From Strigamia acuminata (Eukaryota > Arthropoda > Chilopoda > Geophilomorpha > Linotaeniidae), in assembly GCA_949358305.1 (NCBI GenBank), contig OX442322.1, forward strand, positions 6,386,001 through 6,450,000: DNA of 64,000 bases. Reading direction: 5' to 3'. Made by a program: the position numbers and the translations under genes. Under the pieces are notes generated by a model that was not told the DNA's origin, did no database searches, and was given only the letters and a program-made list of their open reading frames with translations. Of this stretch, positions 21,001 through 30,700 are shown piece by piece. Numbering within the stretch: position 1 is the stretch's first letter; each line of letters opens with the position of its first letter.

Positions 21001-22391
21001 GCAAAATTAGCACTGCCGATGGAAGGCAGTCTCGACGGGCCCCAGACGTCCATGTGAAGCAATTCAAGCGGTTTCGTGGTTGAAGGCGCGGAAATTGGCT
21101 TATGTGGAGCACGCGTGGACTTGGCAACACGGCACGTGTTGCAGGAAAGTTCCTGGCGAACAGCAGCTGGATCAAGCCCATAAACCTGGGAGTTAGCCGC
21201 TAAAGTCCGCATGGCCTTCGTATGCAGGTGACCCAGCCTGCCGTGCCACAATCCCGTGGCGTCTGCGACGTTGGCAACCGAAGGATTAACTGGTTTGGGA
21301 GGTAATGCTGCGTTTGACTTGGCAACGGGAGGAGGAGATGTGAGGGCATTGGAATACATCCGGATCTGTTGAGGTTGGGATCCGGGAATAGGAGCAGGAC
21401 TGGTAGGGAAAAGTGAAGGGACAAGCAAGGTGTTGGAGGAGACGGGCAAGCGGAAATCGGTCATATTGTCAGCCGACTTCTTCTTAGTCTTGTTGGAAGA
21501 CTTGGGCAATGCGGGAAAGTCCTCTTCCTTCGTCACTAGAGTGGTCGGTGTCGGAGTCGGAAGTGATGATGAAACAGACGAACTCGAAACATTAGTCGGA
21601 GCGGCGAATGGCGAGATGAGCCCATCCACGAAATAAAGTCCAGACTTCTGTTTCGCCCGAAGAACACTTAGTTTGATGTCCGTTTCATACGTATGCAATT
21701 CCGAGTTGTGAATGTGGATGTGATGTCCGCATTTATCAATCCGAGAAACCGAGATAAGATTTGCGCCGAAGTCAGGTGCGAATAAGACGTCGCGGAGCAA
21801 TACGGTGCATTCGCAGCCATCGATGAGCGACTTGACCGGAACGTCACCTTTGCCTGTGACCCTCGAACTGCCCTGGCCTAACTCGATGTTGAACGGGACA
21901 ACGGAAACAAAGTTCGTAAACCACGCTTTGACGTGCGAAACGTGGTCGGTGGCCCCACAATCGACAATCCATTCGTGGGACTGGAGAAAATGTACAACCG
22001 GAGCTTCGATCACCGGTGGAGCCGACAACAGGTAAGCGGCGTCCCTTCGGGGACGAGAAACATCACGGTTTTGACCACCGGATTGCTGCGAACTGTTATT
22101 CTGCCGTCGTTTGCTCTTACTGCGGGGTCGGCCTTGTTGAGACGCGACCGGTTGCGGTTCCTTGCCCTGTTTGCGAGGGCGGGGGCACTTATTCACGTAG
22201 TGGCCGAAAAAGCCGCAATTAAAACAGCGAACCTTCGAAATCGGACGAGGAGGTCGGGATTGATTGCATCCACGATTGTCCATAGCAAAAGCCGATGTTT
22301 CCTTCGTGTACCGATTCCAATTCAAGTTGGCTCTTGCTGTCTGCATTTTTCCGGAAGAAAATCGGAGATAATGGCGATAATGAGCACGCAT
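18003..22391 (-). CDS. gag-pol: Copia-C Gag-Pol polyprotein (capsid deleted)
   Basis: 1462 residues from the first ATG (22391). Order: a short unusual N-terminus, CCHC knuckle near residue 55 (CFNCGFFGHYVNKC), protease (WIVDCGATDH, near 143), GAG-pre-integrase (LWHGRLGHLH), integrase (DVWGP near 447, RTDRGGEF near 510, NGVAERLNR), a Ser/Ala-rich linker, RT (WIFKFK box, YVDD near 1150) and RNase H (CTDASWASD near 1315, MEAEFVAL). Copia-2 has about 230 residues before its knuckle; here only about 55, so the capsid was lost while the pol frame stayed open. Pol looks catalytically complete; Gag assembly would need help in trans. Confidence 0.95.
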   Translation of the reverse strand: MRAHYRHYLRFSSGKMQTARANLNWNRYTKETSAFAMDNRGCNQSRPPRPISKVRCFNCGFFGHYVNKCPRPRKQGKEPQPVASQQGRPRSKSKRRQNNSSQQSGGQNRDVSRPRRDAAYLLSAPPVIEAPVVHFLQSHEWIVDCGATDHVSHVKAWFTNFVSVVPFNIELGQGSSRVTGKGDVPVKSLIDGCECTVLLRDVLFAPDFGANLISVSRIDKCGHHIHIHNSELHTYETDIKLSVLRAKQKSGLYFVDGLISPFAAPTNVSSSSVSSSLPTPTPTTLVTKEEDFPALPKSSNKTKKKSADNMTDFRLPVSSNTLLVPSLFPTSPAPIPGSQPQQIRMYSNALTSPPPVAKSNAALPPKPVNPSVANVADATGLWHGRLGHLHTKAMRTLAANSQVYGLDPAAVRQELSCNTCRVAKSTRAPHKPISAPSTTKPLELLHMDVWGPSRLPSIGSANFAFTIIDDATRYAWLFPIARKSDVFATFKDFVSRVERIADCRIKTIRTDRGGEFISRDFDRFLADKGIVAQRTNPASPQMNGVAERLNRTMGDYLRSINSETGFSHTLWAELAVTFTYIKNRSPHSKLNDEIPYILWRQRALSVRHFRKIGSKCWVHFTAPGRNKLDPRAWEGFLVGYASGTRGYRVWNPATNTVTESVHVQIDERQNFKRSPFYVPDPDDNAPPMEEPARGHIPSRVTFRDNFPTQPWPRRRHDSDNDSSADSSDEDGIASRAPSVASSAPSFASFAPSLPTADGLIAAADGLAATTDGSVTDADGSVTVADGSDNVTTIAGHGQFTPTVRSTRLPHLRRSMSYPSLPGLDDTAAMSEQGSDFDEDLLDEAAALPVRLPGTPNLAPLRALHCPWSFVGGVSPFSGWRREEHLRKDQVPGRIKVDVYYYPEHGVRLRSHSDIAAYCFAHRIPYDESVFFFGNLEHHMPYAPPSPPRVHMCFREPATYAEAVKLPEAPKWTEAIDEELSTFKQRDVYKEVPRPPDKTVLGCKWIFKFKSDITGKITRYRARLVAQGFRQTMGVDYDEVFSPVVNFVLIRFFFCLLVILLGWRDTHLDVKCAYLYGDLDHEIYMRIPAGATCSSPDNVWLLTKSLYGLHQSGRMWYQKLNETLTELGFQKFPACNCVYAYGHSAIMLVYVDDIVLFYASENIRDRILKLITSKFDIVDLGPITKLLGVEFERRDGKVFMTQRNYIDKLLKKFNVSSDALIKVPVTPGTTLVKGPLTDLPDFPYRSLVGSLLFLASRTRPDILYSVIALSQYNNCYTESHIKCLLQVLRYVANTSEYAIELSKCDSSQLWGCTDASWASDIATSRSFGGYIVYIGSVPIGWSCKKQTSVACSTMEAEFVALVEIVKELYWLDSIYQVFPPLRRLSKPIIFSDALASIQFTNNDIENSKTKHIRVKFHWLREWHIAGCFELRKIPGEINVSDIFTKWLSSERLRNLLSRIFVSK

Positions 22392-22508
22392 AAACACTCG
22401 AGGCACTAAAGACGTAATCGGAGCACTTTTCACTCGAAGCACTTCACTAAACGTTGTTAGAAGCGGAAAAACCTCGACGGGAAGCCAATGCTAAAATTGG
22501 CTAAGAAC

Positions 22509-22593
22509 CTTAGACAAGTGTCCCCCTAACGTCCTTTATGACCACCTGGGGCCGCGGGAATGTTAGGTGGCGCAGGGCTCAGCCTTGTCTAAG
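22509..22593 (-). ncRNA. Conserved hairpin element in Copia leader
   Basis: Plus-strand CTTAGACAAG (22509-22518) pairs perfectly with CTTGTCTAAG (22584-22593). Inside, CCTAAC (22525-22530) can pair GTTAGG (22562-22567), or CCACCT (22542-22547) can pair AGGTGG (22565-22570); the two are mutually exclusive. The same 85-nt architecture occurs at 63907-63991 in Copia-2, with an A-T to G-C covarying pair. Possibly a packaging, dimerisation or translation signal; the role is inferred only. Confidence 0.6.
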
Positions 22594-23070
22594 AATACAA
22601 GCACAGCTTGGACGGAATGTCCGAAGGGCTGTGCCGATACTAATCGGGACCCACTCCAAAAACTTAAAATTAACAAATAAATTCGAAATCTGAAATAAAA
22701 AGAAGGAGAAGTTGGTGAATTTGTATGCACAGACGTCCCTGTGCACACCGCGCATAAAAAAATGCGGAATTCTTCAAAAGATCGCCGACCGATTTCGAAA
22801 ACCGGGAAAAACTTCCCGAAAATCGCCGATACTGTCGCACTCCGGGGTGCAGACAGCGGGTTATGCCCGTTTCTGGATGAAAACGTCGCTCAGACGTTGT
22901 CGGAACGTGACAAATGATGAAAATCGGCGAAAAAAACCTGAAAATAAATGAAATTTCCGCAAAAATCGCGAAAAATCGCGAAATTCACGAAAAATTAGAG
23001 GGAAAAAAAAAGAACAAGACCTTTCCTAGGTCAATTGTCGCTATCTTGCACAATAAATGCACAAAAAGCA

Positions 23071-23123
23071 GTGTTTTTAACTCGAAAAACACAAAAAAAC
23101 AGTGTTTTTAACTCGAAAAACAC
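23071..23123 (-). repeat. Two tandem 22-bp perfect hairpins
   Basis: GTGTTTTT and AAAAACAC arms around a 6-nt loop, at 23071-23092 and 23102-23123 (31-bp period), in the Copia-C leader. Confidence 0.8.
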
Positions 23124-23315
23124 GAAAAAAGGTTGAAAAAATTCAAAAATCGACGATTACGACCGCACTCCGGGGTTGTGAACGTCATAAAGACGTTGTT
23201 GACTGCCGGAAATCGTCGAAAATCTGAAAAAAACAAAAATTTCCGCAAAAATCGCGAAAAATCGCGAAATTCACGGAAAATTAATGGAAAAACGAGGCAC
23301 TGGTGGCTTTCCAGG

Positions 23316-23327
23316 CCTCTGCTACCA
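23316..23327 (-). other. Copia-C primer binding site, tRNA-iMet type
   Basis: Minus-strand TGGTAGCAGAGG complements the 3' end of initiator Met tRNA over 11-12 nt, 2 nt from the 5' LTR. Confidence 0.75.
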
Positions 23328-23329
23328 CT

Positions 23330-23886
23330 TGTAGCTGTGTGGCGCAAAAATATCGCCGAAATAGGCGATAGGAAGCGTAAAACTGAGTCAAACGCACTTC
23401 TAAGTGCGGACAAATGCGCGTGATGCGCGTACGCGAGTTTGAGCGGACTTACGATCAAATTCGCGTGCACTACACTTATAGAAACGTGTAGTGCCGAACT
23501 AAATACAATAGTTAACCAAAAATATAACATTTATTAAGAGAAAACTTACATAATGGGTCCAGAATCACTGGACAAACACAAGGAAACACACTACCCGTGT
23601 GAGCAGCCATTTGTAATGTGCCAGAGACATCTGGTGGCCGATATTATAAACAATAATAATGAAAAACATAAGAACAAGATAGAGGATGCATGAAACCTAA
23701 TGTATTGAGTACATTTAACCCGGTATCATGCATTCTCCTGACAAACAAGTATGAAAACACTAAATAAACACTGAATAACCCAGGAAAATGGAAACAATTA
23801 CCGATAAATGATAAAATAAACGTTTCAAAGCCATTTCACATCGAAAAATGATTTAAATAACTCAAAAGTGGTTCCAAAGTCCAACA
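23330..23886 (-). repeat. Copia-C 5' LTR (557 bp)
   Basis: Same ends and, by eye, same sequence as 17399-17955. Flanked on the right by TSD AACTG (23887-23891). Confidence 0.95.
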
Positions 23887-23971
23887 AACTGTTCCTACTG
23901 TCTAGGCAAACACTCCTAAGGTGATTCCTCGTTGATTTCCGTCGAAATCCTTCGAAAACTGCTCTCGTTGC

Positions 23972-24302
23972 TGTTGGAGTTTGGAGCAAGCACATGGCGT
24001 CAGCCTGTTGATGTCGCATGTTTCCGGTTAAATGCGACGGCGATGCATCGAGTTTGTTATCAGATAACGCGGTATTCATTTGTTGTGTCGCCCGCTCGAA
24101 AGAGCTTATTGTTTAGTTTGTTTTGGCTGCTTATCGATTGATAATGCAAGCATTTAGTTGCCTTTTATGTAAAGGACAAATCAATGTTGATTATCCATTG
24201 ATTTGTTCTCATGTTTTATGTATTGGTTGGTTGAGAAAAACAAATCTCATGCCAACTCACTTGTCTTTATGATTTGGCAGAATAAAGATGTCTGCCACCA
24301 CA
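23972..24302 (+). repeat. Inverted element B-type LTR fragment in the leader
   Basis: On the plus strand it begins TGTTGGAGTTTGGAGCA and runs through a GCATGTTTCCGG block to AATAAAGATGTCTGCCACCACA. This is homologous to LTR-B read in its own (minus) orientation, so the copy is reversed relative to the element that contains it. It is shorter than 478 bp, and no TSD is evident. Confidence 0.7.
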
Positions 24303-24567
24303 GGTTTTAAGTTTGGCAACTTTGCAAAGAATGTTTGGTCCTTTCTGTCTGCACTCACAACAATTAAGAGTCAACAGTTGCTCCGGTCGCAATTCGCCGA
24401 CTTCTCTGCCGAACCGAGCACGCGAATCCTTGATCGCCGTGCGGAAGAATCGTCTCTCGATTGCCGCCCGTCGCTCCGGTGATTCCCGTCGACGCGCAAA
24501 AGACGTTCCCGGCCAGAATTTCGTCGCGAATTCGATTCTCGCCGTTAAACTAACGTAGCACTCACGC
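24303..24567 (-). other. PBS-proximal leader of element B
   Basis: Noncoding stretch between the PBS and the inverted LTR fragment; no ORF, repeat or structure stood out. Confidence 0.4.
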
Positions 24568-24586
24568 AAACCATCCTCTGCTACCA
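24568..24586 (-). other. Element B primer binding site, tRNA-iMet
   Basis: Minus-strand TGGTAGCAGAGGATGGTTT, a long match to the complement of the initiator Met tRNA 3' end, one base from the 5' LTR. The same site serves element 0 (668-684). Confidence 0.88.
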
Positions 24587-24587
24587 C

Positions 24588-25065
24588 TATAGAAACTATA
24601 AACCGTGTGTGTGCTGAGAAATGGAGCCAGAGACATGTTTTCCATATGTCACCATACTATCCAAGTGGTGGCTGACATCTTTATTGGTTGCCAACTTAAG
24701 AGCAAGTGATTTGACTTGGGATTTGTTCTCCACAAGTCTACAAGTCATAAAAGATGAGAACAAATCAATTTGACAACAGAATTGATTTGTCCTTTACATA
24801 AACAATATAAAAGACTCATACTATCAATTGATAGAAGACCAAAAATAACTAAACAATCAGCTCTTTCGAGCAGACGACGCAAACGTTAAATATCGCAAAT
24901 TATGTGCCAATTGACATAACATAACACGCAATAAAAGTCAATAGCAATTGACACCCGACATCGAGACAAGAATACAATATGAACGCAATGCACCGTTGTC
25001 GCACTATACCCGGAAACATGCAACACTAACAAGCTGGCACCATATGACTGCTCCAAATTCCAACA
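24588..25065 (-). repeat. Element B 5' LTR (478 bp)
   Basis: Same ends as 5808-6285, about six or seven substitutions by eye. Flanked on the right by GAACC (25066-25070), pairing with AAACC at 5803-5807. Confidence 0.9.
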
Positions 25066-26691
25066 GAACCCAATGAGGAAATGCAGGATTTTATCAATCG
25101 CGTGGATCATTTCGTTCGGCAATTGGCCGACATTAAAGAAGTCACGACAGATGATCACCACGCATATCAGTACCTCAACCGACTACCGCCCGAATACGCA
25201 CAGGCAACGTTTGCCATATATCACTGGCCTGATCAGGACTTCACACCGACCAAAGTCGCTGAACAGTTGATTTCTGAATATCTACGGTTAAAACCGATGG
25301 GACTGCATAATGTGCACTCGTCTTCTGTGCATTCGTCTGTAAAAGGCCAACAACAATCCCAGAAGAGTTCTCGTCCTCGTCGACCGCTATCGGAAATTAA
25401 ATGTTTCAACTGTAATGAGGTGGGGCATTATGCCAACAAGTGCCCATTTCCCCCTCGCGACAAGAGTAATCAGGCATCGGCTTCTTTCCAACGCTCTCGA
25501 AGCAAGAGCAAGAAGCGCAACAAAAATTTCGCGGCAAAACCCGATGATACGCGTCCGCAAGGTTGTTCTCGTCCAACCCGAGAAGGGACATTCTTTGCCA
25601 GTGCCCCGCAAGCCCCAGCGCGCCCAGTCGCTCATTTTATGCATTCCAACGAATGGATTGTCGACTGTGGCGCGACGGACCACTTTTCATACGTTCGGGC
25701 TTGGTTTACGGATTTTGTGGACATCGTGCCTTTCGACATCGAGCTCGGACAAGGCAAGTCCAAGGTGACTGGAAAAGGAAATGTCCGACTGCTCACGAGG
25801 ATAGACGACTGCAACTGCACCGTGAATTTGACGAATGTACTTTTTGCACCGAACTTTGAAGCCAATTTGATTTCGGTTTCAAAAATTGATAAAACACGTC
25901 ATCACATACACTTTTACAACGGTGAAGTCAACATCTATCAATCAGACATTCGAAGTTCTATTCTTTGAGCCAAAGAGAAGGCAGGATTGTATTATGTGGA
26001 CGGTTTATGTTCAACACCTTCTGTATCTACGACGGTTTCAACTTCGGTGTCGACGACAATTCCGCCACCAATTCAACAACCGCCAGTTCAGACTTATGTC
26101 ACCACAGAAGTGGATTTTGAGAACATTCCGAAACCGAAAAGGTGCAAATCAAGTCAAGACCCCATTACGGATTTCCGCATACAAATGCCACCAATTCCGA
26201 AGCAAATTCCGAATCAAATTATCAATCCTATCCTGTCTCAAACTGCTCCCAAATCCACAAATGTCCAGCCTGATCCTCGTATTCATTCCTATTCCAACGT
26301 TCTCCAATCCATTCCGACAACACCATTACCTAATGCTCCTCCTGCCATACCTCCTCCTCCGAGCAATCCTTCTACATCACCAAAGAAGGTAAGGATGCCA
26401 CGGGTCTATGGCACAGCAAATTAGGGCATTTGCACACCAATGCAATGCGCCTGTTAGCAAACAACGAACAAGTCTACGGGATGGAACCAGGAGAAGTCAA
26501 ACAGGAACTTGCTTGCAATGACTGCCGTCTTGCAAAATTGATCAAAATTTCACACAAACCGGACCTTCACCCGAGTACTACAAAAGCGCTCGACCTCCTG
26601 CACATGGACGTGTGGGGCCCGGCTCCTGCAACATCTTTCGGTGGGGCTCGTTTTGTCCTAACAATCATAGATGACGCCACGAGATATACTT
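25066..26691 (+). pseudogene. gag-pol: Copia-A gag-protease-integrase fragment (piece 2 of 3)
   Basis: Continues piece 1 at NEEMQDFINRV. It contains the capsid end, CCHC knuckle (CFNCNEVGHYANKC), protease (WIVDCGATDH), GAG-pre-integrase (LWHSKLGHLH) and the start of the integrase core (DVWGP). Lesions: an in-frame TGA near 25966 where relatives have Arg (CGA to TGA, a CpG-type change), and a frameshift around 26385-26400 before the LWHSKLGHL motif. It is cut at 26691/26692 by Gypsy-1 within the DDATRYTWI motif and continues at 53334. Confidence 0.9.
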
Positions 26692-27193
26692 TGTGGTGAC
26701 CCGACTGGGGTGGGGCACGAAGAGTTTCTCTCGTGGCCTACATACGGGTAAAGAAGGGGAGTCGCACGCGCGCCTCCCTTCCCTCAGAGCATTGACATCC
26801 AGTCAATGGACGGGCGTCTGCCCTGGGGGAGTGGGGGAGATTCGTCTTCTCCACCATTGGGTGGCTTTAGTCACCTGTCACCCCCCGCTTTGTGCAAAGG
26901 AATTCGCCTTGCACTGAGCGAGGAGAACCAACACAAAAATCAACCAAGATACACGTAAAAGCCAAACGTCCTAAAACGATCAAGCCTAAGTACAAAGACT
27001 TCAGGAGTGACCTAGGACAAGGGACTTTCAACGTGAGTACGATTGATTTGTGTTAACCTCCGCAGAGTAACCTGCGAAACAAGATTACCACACTATTTTA
27101 GCAAGCCAGCTAGAAATAGTAAACCTACTCCAATTTAGCGAGTTGTGCAGACAAACGGTCGCACAAGCCTAAATTGTAGTAACCACGACGAGC

Positions 27194-27256
27194 GTTCCCG
27201 CCGCTGTGTGTATCGCCGGGAACCACCAAGCGTCCGCCGCTGTGTGATCGCCGGAC
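27194..27256 (+). ncRNA. Twin hairpins with matching loops in the Gypsy-1 LTR
   Basis: Hairpin 1: GTTCCCG (27194-27200) with CGGGAAC (27217-27223). Hairpin 2: GTCCG (27232-27236) with CGGAC (27252-27256). Both continue through a C/C mismatch into a CG/CG pair, around loops with CTGTGTG. The pattern recurs at 39715-39777 and, with substitutions, at 56762-56824 (Gypsy-3). Confidence 0.6.
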
Positions 27257-27548
27257 ACCTACACAAAACCCTAAACCTAGACAACAGACCAGAAGTAAGC
27301 CCTTTAACTAGGCATTCACTCGCGCCCGACCAGCGTGAGCCCGAAGTACCGAACGAGAAACGTGAGACGAGGACGCCATTCATTGCCACGCCGGCCCAAG
27401 ACGACACCACGTTGCCACGCGGACGCCATCTTGGATCCAGAGCGCCAACAAAGGACGACCTCGACCAGTTTCCCGCCAACTTCATACACCTTACCTTTTA
27501 CCTTTATTCCTTTATACATTTTATCCTTTTACCTGTACATTCCCATAT

Positions 27549-27554
27549 AATAAA
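27549..27554 (+). terminator. Poly(A) signal in Gypsy-1 LTR
   Basis: AATAAA in an AT-rich stretch about 140 bp before the LTR end. Confidence 0.5.
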
Positions 27555-27692
27555 TACATTTATTATATTTACCATTTTACATTGTTTGCCGTTTCACATT
27601 ATTTGGGTAACCGCTTGAGTAAAGCGGTGTTACGAGATTAGTAAGTGACTCATACCACGAGTTAGCGACAGACAGAGAGTGAGCGCGACACG

Positions 27693-27710
27693 TGGGGGCC
27701 TGTCCGGGAT
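27693..27710 (+). other. Gypsy-1 primer binding site, tRNA-Pro-like
   Basis: TGGGGGCCTGTCCGGGAT, 2 nt after the LTR. It matches the complement of the tRNA-Pro 3' end (TGGGGGCTCGTCCGGGAT) at 16 of 18 positions. Confidence 0.7.
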
Positions 27711-27761
27711 CGATTTAAACGACTCGAATAGAACTTGAGATCATTTTTCATACCCAAAAAA

Positions 27762-30700
27762 ATGGCAGACAATATCCGAGTAACGGATTCCGACTCCGAC
27801 GCAAACAAGAGAGCCGGTAGCCGTAAAGGCGTCGATTATCATTTGCGATCTGGAGGTCCCTTACCCAAAGCCTCAGCGCACGAAGCGAGGCAAAAACGGC
27901 GCAAGCCTAAACCCGATCGCAGAAGCGCATCAGAGGCATCGCACCCGTCTCGTTCCGAGACGAGGCAGCGATTGGACGAGACAGAGCGGGGTGAAGAGCA
28001 ATCTCACTCCAAACTGCCGCGTTCTAACCGTGACGGCGAGACGAGCGGAAACGAGGTTTTATCCCGTAACCCATCGCCTCGTCTAACGCACGACACCGAG
28101 GTGGGCAGTCCGAAAGCGGCGTCTCCGATACAAAAGACGGCCTCAAATACGACAGCTAATTCGGCACTAAACACGCCAATTACGCAAAGCCGCCCAGCTT
28201 CGGTCAGGTCTGAAGGACACAAGTCCAATGCGTCAAAAACTGAGCGTGTTCCGAGCCAGCCTTACAGCGTCTCGGCCACATTGGTTGACACGATGCAGTT
28301 GGCACAGGCAGAAGGTGTACGATACACTCTGCCAACGGGAAAAATAACTGTGTACGAAACATTACAAATCGTACGTGCAGCTTTAAGAGCGCACAGGTTA
28401 TCCCCAGAAATCACCGTTGTTGAAGGCGCATACGCTCAACAAATGGTAGATTCCGCTCAATTCGAAGCGGATGCCGAGAATGAGGCCCGGCAAGCCATCC
28501 GCGAGAGAAAGCGGAAGCTGGCGGAAAGAGAAGCGCGAGCTCTCGAGTACGGTAAATCCCAGCGCGTTCCGACCACTCCAGAAGAGGTCGAAATAGTTGA
28601 TCGAGCCTTACATGCACATCGTTATGCATTCCATTCTCAGCAAGAAGCTGAACAAGCTTTCATGGCTAGGCTGCAACGAGACAAACCAAAATCCGTTCGC
28701 AAGCCAGAAGTTAGCTCGTCCGAATTGTCCGACGAGAGCGTCGAAGGCGACCCGAAGCGCACGCCGAAGGTCAGCCCCAAACCCGAGCAAAAAAAGGAAG
28801 TGCCAGTCACTCCACGCAAACGGGAAGTATCGACCGAACAACGCGTTCGACCTCGCATGATGGCGTTAGACGATAATACTAACAACGCTATCAACCGATT
28901 AATAAATGCGAACAACGCGCGTCGTAACGAAGAACGGACTCACACGAGCCGACAACGTGACGACCCGCGGGGTAGCGACTGGCCACAGTCGGTGCCCATC
29001 CTCAAAGACGACGGACCTTCGAGAAAACATTCCGAAGACCGCACATCGTCACGAGAGGAACGTCAACGCGAAAGAGGACAGCAACAGTATCACTACGGGA
29101 ACAGTGATTCGTCATCGGATGAACTGGAGTCGAATGCGCCCAGTCATCACGATTCGGAGAGAGGTTCCGAAGAGAGACGAAGGGAAAGAGAACGCGATGA
29201 ACGCAGGGAAAGGGAACGTGACGACCGTCGTAGGGGCCGGAAAGAGTCAAACTCTTCACGGCGCAACCCGCCACGCCGCTCACCGTCTCCCGACCCCAGC
29301 TCCGACCCCACGTCCAACGACGACAGACGAAATGATAAATCAAGTAATCGCCGGAAGAGATCCAACTCTCCGCGCGATAGAGAGAAACGACGTCGATCGG
29401 AAAATAGCGACCACCGACGGGAGGAGTTTCAGGACCTTCCCCGACAAAGCGCGTTTACCGATTCGACGGGTCGACAGTATACGATGGTAGAGCTTGGAAG
29501 AGCCCTGCTTGGCTCGTTAAAAGCCGAGGGAATCGATCTGAGCAAACGAAACGATCGTAATCGTAGTACTGGCGACCGCGTAAAGAAAAAATATGCTGTC
29601 TCCCGGCGTGATACAATGAGTGTCACCGGGAATATTAGGTGGCAATTTTATATTCAGAACCGTTTCGACGGGTCATGGAAAGCGGGAGATCGCTTCCTTG
29701 ACGAAGTAATTCGAATTAAGACTGCCACTAAAGCCACCGTAGGAGACATGCTCACCCACGGTATTGTCGAGCTAATGACAGGTTCGGCACGTGAGTGGTA
29801 CCAAGGATTGAAAGGCGTCAATTGGGACGACTTTTTAATGAGATTCGACCTGCGCTACGGCGAAACACCCGAGGAGGTGAGCCGAAAGATGCGAGGTCTT
29901 CGCCAGATGCCTGGTGAAACCATAATGGATTACGACATTCGCGCCAGATTGTTGTTCGAAAAGGCCCCGATGGAATTTCATGCCACGGGATTCAACCTTT
30001 TCTTTCTCGGCGGTTTGTCGGAATACTCGCAAAGGGTGCTACTTGAAGAAAGGGCACCGACAGGAGGTAGCTACGAGGAAATGAGCGCCTTCCTGTTCGA
30101 GAACACGATAGATATCGAGAAGAGATATTATTCCGCTTTACCAGAAGCGGAGAAAGCAGCGACCGCAAACCGTCTCAAGTTGAGTGCGGAAAGATATGGG
30201 GCGACAGATAAGATTATGCGCCCTACTGAATATCTTAGCGGTATAATGGAGCTGGCAGAAGCTAGCGTTGGTTTGCAAATAAAAAATAAACTGACATCCA
30301 CGCTGCCTTCCAACCCTTTGGCCGCCGCTAAAAAGGCACCGACAGCGTCAGCCATGCAAGCGACACTGGAGGAGGTCAAGGAGGGGGAGGAAGCCGAACA
30401 AAATGTAGGCAAATCAGACGAAAAAGAAGAAAAAGACGACTATTCGACGGACGAAGAAATACGAAGTTATCGCGACACTCTATCAACGGGTTGCGATGAA
30501 GAAGGACCGCTAGTACATCTCATCCATCGAGATAGAGCGGTAGAAGAATTTCGCGCCAGGTTAAAACCAAATGCCGGCCGAATTCCGAAGTATTTTCGGA
30601 AAAATTACACGCCACCGTCGAAAACAGACCCTGAAAAGAAAAAATCGACTGAAGCCCCAAGAGACAAATCAAATATTCGCTGTTTCAAGTGTAACCAACC

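Larger units (their letters stand above)
22392..23315 (-). other. Copia-C leader with structured and repeated segments
   Basis: Untranslated leader. It holds an 85-nt hairpin element (22509-22593) shared with Copia-2, an imperfect direct duplication (about 22838 onward versus 23164 onward, both opening CGCACTCCGGGG and both containing AATCGCGAAAAATCGCGAAA), and two tandem 22-bp hairpins (23071-23092 and 23102-23123). Confidence 0.7.
17399..23886 (-). mobile_element. Copia-C: Ty1/Copia element, gag-deleted
   Basis: 6488-bp minus-strand element with apparently identical 557-bp LTRs, TSD AACTG (17394-17398 and 23887-23891), an iMet-type PBS, a purine tract and one gag-pol ORF. The capsid part of gag is missing compared with Copia-2. 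Inserted in the leader of element B. Recent by its LTR identity. Confidence 0.95.
5808..25065 (-). mobile_element. Element B: Copia-related LTR element lacking reverse transcriptase
   Basis: Minus-strand element bounded by 478-bp LTRs (5808-6285 and 24588-25065, about six or seven differences by eye), with 5-bp flanks AAACC/GAACC (one mismatch), an iMet PBS and a purine tract. Subtracting BEL (8841-15305) and Copia-C (17399-23886) with their TSDs leaves about 6.3 kb: 5' LTR, about 2.1-kb leader, one ORF of about 979 codons, 3' LTR. No RT or RNase H is present, so mobilisation would need enzymes from elsewhere. Possibly an undescribed non-autonomous family; at least five LTR copies or fragments of it occur in the window. 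Confidence 0.8.
26692..27690 (+). repeat. Gypsy-1 5' LTR (999 bp)
   Basis: TGTGGTGACC...GCGCGACA. Contains a twin hairpin (27194-27256), a YY1-like CGCCATCTTGG (27424-27434) and AATAAA (27549-27554). A clear TATA box was not found. Confidence 0.95.

Noticed and set aside
19966-21083. Long ORFs on the plus strand opposite Copia-C pol
   Set aside because: Antisense shadows of a well-supported coding frame with catalytic motifs.
23969-24590. CRISPR-like or satellite array
   Set aside because: Repeats here are LTR homology in inverted orientation, with no regular spacer structure.
26693-26917. ORF opening MVTRLGWGTKSF, repeated exactly at 39214
   Set aside because: Both copies are inside the Gypsy-1 LTRs; identity reflects the LTR repeat, not a conserved gene.
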